Under the pieces are notes generated by a model. It had not been told where the DNA came from. It worked only from the letters and a program-made list of their open reading frames with translations, and did no database searches. Of a stretch of 6,841 nt of DNA, positions 6,071-6,841 are shown piece after piece (within the stretch, counting starts at the first letter, position 1; each line of letters opens with the position of its first letter). The DNA is from CAJQPP01 sp041747075 (GTDB taxonomy: Bacteria > Planctomycetota > Planctomycetia > Pirellulales > Pirellulaceae). The translations under genes and the position numbers were made by a program. Where the stretch lies: assembly GCA_041747075.1 (NCBI GenBank), contig JBGTFW010000192.1, positions 1-6,841 on the forward strand, given 5' to 3'.

Positions 6071-6841
6071 ATGGCGAGTCTGTATAAGAAGCCGGTGACG
6101 ATCACTGACCCGAAGACCGGCAAGCGGGTGAAGTGCAAGTCCAAGAAGTGGTGGGGCCGCTACCGCACTGCCGACGGGCGCGAAAAGCGAGTTCCGCTCG
6201 CAGCGGACAAGATGGCAGCCCAGGCAATGCTCCACGAGCTCGTGCGACAGGTCGAGCGCGAGGCGGCCGGCATCGCCGACCCGTTTGAGAAACATCGCAA
6301 GCGCCCGCTCAAGGAGCACATTGCCGACTGGAAGGCATATCTGCTCAACAAGGGCAACACCGAGAAACACGTCGGTGAGGTCGAATTCAAGGTGAAGCGC
6401 ATTGCGGAAGCATGCGGATGGAAGATGATCGGCGATCTCTCAGCAGGCGAAGTGATACAATGTCTAGCAGACCTTCGTGCGGGAGGGTTGGCGATCCAAA
6501 CCAGCAATCATCACCTCCGAGCGATCAAGCAATTCAGCCGCTGGCTGGTGCGTGACCGCCGCACGAACGACGATCCCTTGGCCCACTTGTCAATGCAGAA
6601 TCCAAAGCTTGACCGGCGACACGACCGCCGAGCACTTCTGCCCGACGAGTTCGACCGGCTGATCAAAGCAGCCAAGGCAGGGAAAAAAATCGAAAGCATT
6701 CCAGGCGCGGATCGGGCGATGTTGTACGTGCTGGCGGCTTGGACCGGCTTCCGCAAAGGGGAGATCGGCAGCCTAACGCCGGACTCATTCCGTCTGGACG
6801 CTGACCCGCCAACCGCCACGGTCGCGGCTGCGTACAGCAAA
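6071..6841 (+). CDS. Tyrosine recombinase / phage-type integrase, 3' partial
   Basis: The frame is open without a stop to the window edge (257 codons). I chose ATG 6071 because GGAG lies 10 bp upstream and MASLYKKPVTITDPKTGKR fits the conserved start of planctomycete integrases. The frame is also open upstream, so the start is an inference. Residues 1-75 are a basic arm-type region (KSKKWWGRYR, REKRVPLA). Residues about 78-175 form the core-binding SAM-like domain, with the typical QTSNHHLRAIKQFSRWLV segment. From about residue 185 the catalytic domain begins (RRALLPDEFDRLIKAA). Box I, AAWTGFRKGEIGSL, carries the first catalytic Arg (228). The last visible residue is a Lys in AAYSK, where the catalytic beta-hairpin Lys is expected. 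The HxxR and Tyr motifs must lie beyond the window. The enzyme would integrate or excise a mobile element; no attachment site was identified. Confidence 0.92.
   Translation, partial: MASLYKKPVTITDPKTGKRVKCKSKKWWGRYRTADGREKRVPLAADKMAAQAMLHELVRQVEREAAGIADPFEKHRKRPLKEHIADWKAYLLNKGNTEKHVGEVEFKVKRIAEACGWKMIGDLSAGEVIQCLADLRAGGLAIQTSNHHLRAIKQFSRWLVRDRRTNDDPLAHLSMQNPKLDRRHDRRALLPDEFDRLIKAAKAGKKIESIPGADRAMLYVLAAWTGFRKGEIGSLTPDSFRLDADPPTATVAAAYSK

Noticed and set aside
5451..6144. Two long minus-strand frames (about 160 codons each) across the histone-like gene and the zinc-ribbon/integrase start
   Set aside because: They are low-complexity frame shadows of the Lys-rich gene or antisense to the zinc-ribbon and integrase start; no recognisable protein.
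1..6841. Search for CRISPR repeats, tRNA or rRNA genes, and toxin-antitoxin or defence modules
   Set aside because: No regularly spaced repeat, no tRNA T-arm or cloverleaf, no rRNA-like sequence and no recognisable defence protein were seen by eye.

Overview
The window most resembles a planctomycete genome. The evidence is the style of the tyrosine integrase (N-terminus MASLYKKPVTITDP), the remnant of a lysine-rich HARE-HTH 'histone-like' gene, a ferrochelatase of the type shared by planctomycetes and actinobacteria, and GC-rich codon use outside the formate dehydrogenase gene. This assignment rests on recall of protein families and no search was run.

Layout. (1) Bases 1-1874 hold the 3' part of a plus-strand gene whose start lies before the window. 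It encodes a three-part fusion: an NAD(P)-binding SDR domain, a DUF2867-like domain and a complete C-terminal TspO/MBR membrane domain. (2) Bases 1978 to about 3010 hold a nearly full-length ferrochelatase gene (hemH) on the same strand. It is broken by two opposite one-base frameshifts, both in G runs, and it loses its normal end at a junction. A TspO-like (porphyrin-binding family) domain directly upstream of the haem-inserting enzyme suggests a tetrapyrrole-related pair. (3) From about 3010 to 3541 there is minus-strand mobile-element debris: the N-terminal 110 or so residues of a phage terminase small subunit running head-on into the hemH 3' end, then the first 40 or so residues of an IS5-type transposase. 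(4) Bases 3768-4985 hold an intact NAD-dependent formate dehydrogenase close to the methylotroph Pseudomonas type. All the catalytic residues I could place are present. Its base composition is visibly more AT-rich than its neighbours, which suggests acquisition by transfer. (5) Bases 5048-5386 encode a small conserved-looking protein of unknown function. (6) Bases 5393-5623 (minus) hold a Lys/Ala/Thr-rich histone-like gene whose HARE-HTH domain has been frameshifted and cut off. (7) At 5714 to about 5820 (minus) and about 5812-5997 (plus) two gene fragments meet at their 5' ends; the plus-strand one is a small zinc-ribbon protein. (8) From 6071 to the window edge runs the N-terminal 257 residues of a tyrosine recombinase, preserved through its first catalytic arginine.

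Taken together, the left 3 kb looks like ordinary chromosome. The right 3.8 kb looks like a patchwork island: an integrase, phage and IS remnants, several truncated genes, and one intact metabolic gene (fdh) among them. I see no defence system, CRISPR array, tRNA or rRNA. The observations most worth checking are the SDR-DUF2867-TspO fusion beside hemH, the paired frameshifts in hemH, and the transferred formate dehydrogenase inside the island.
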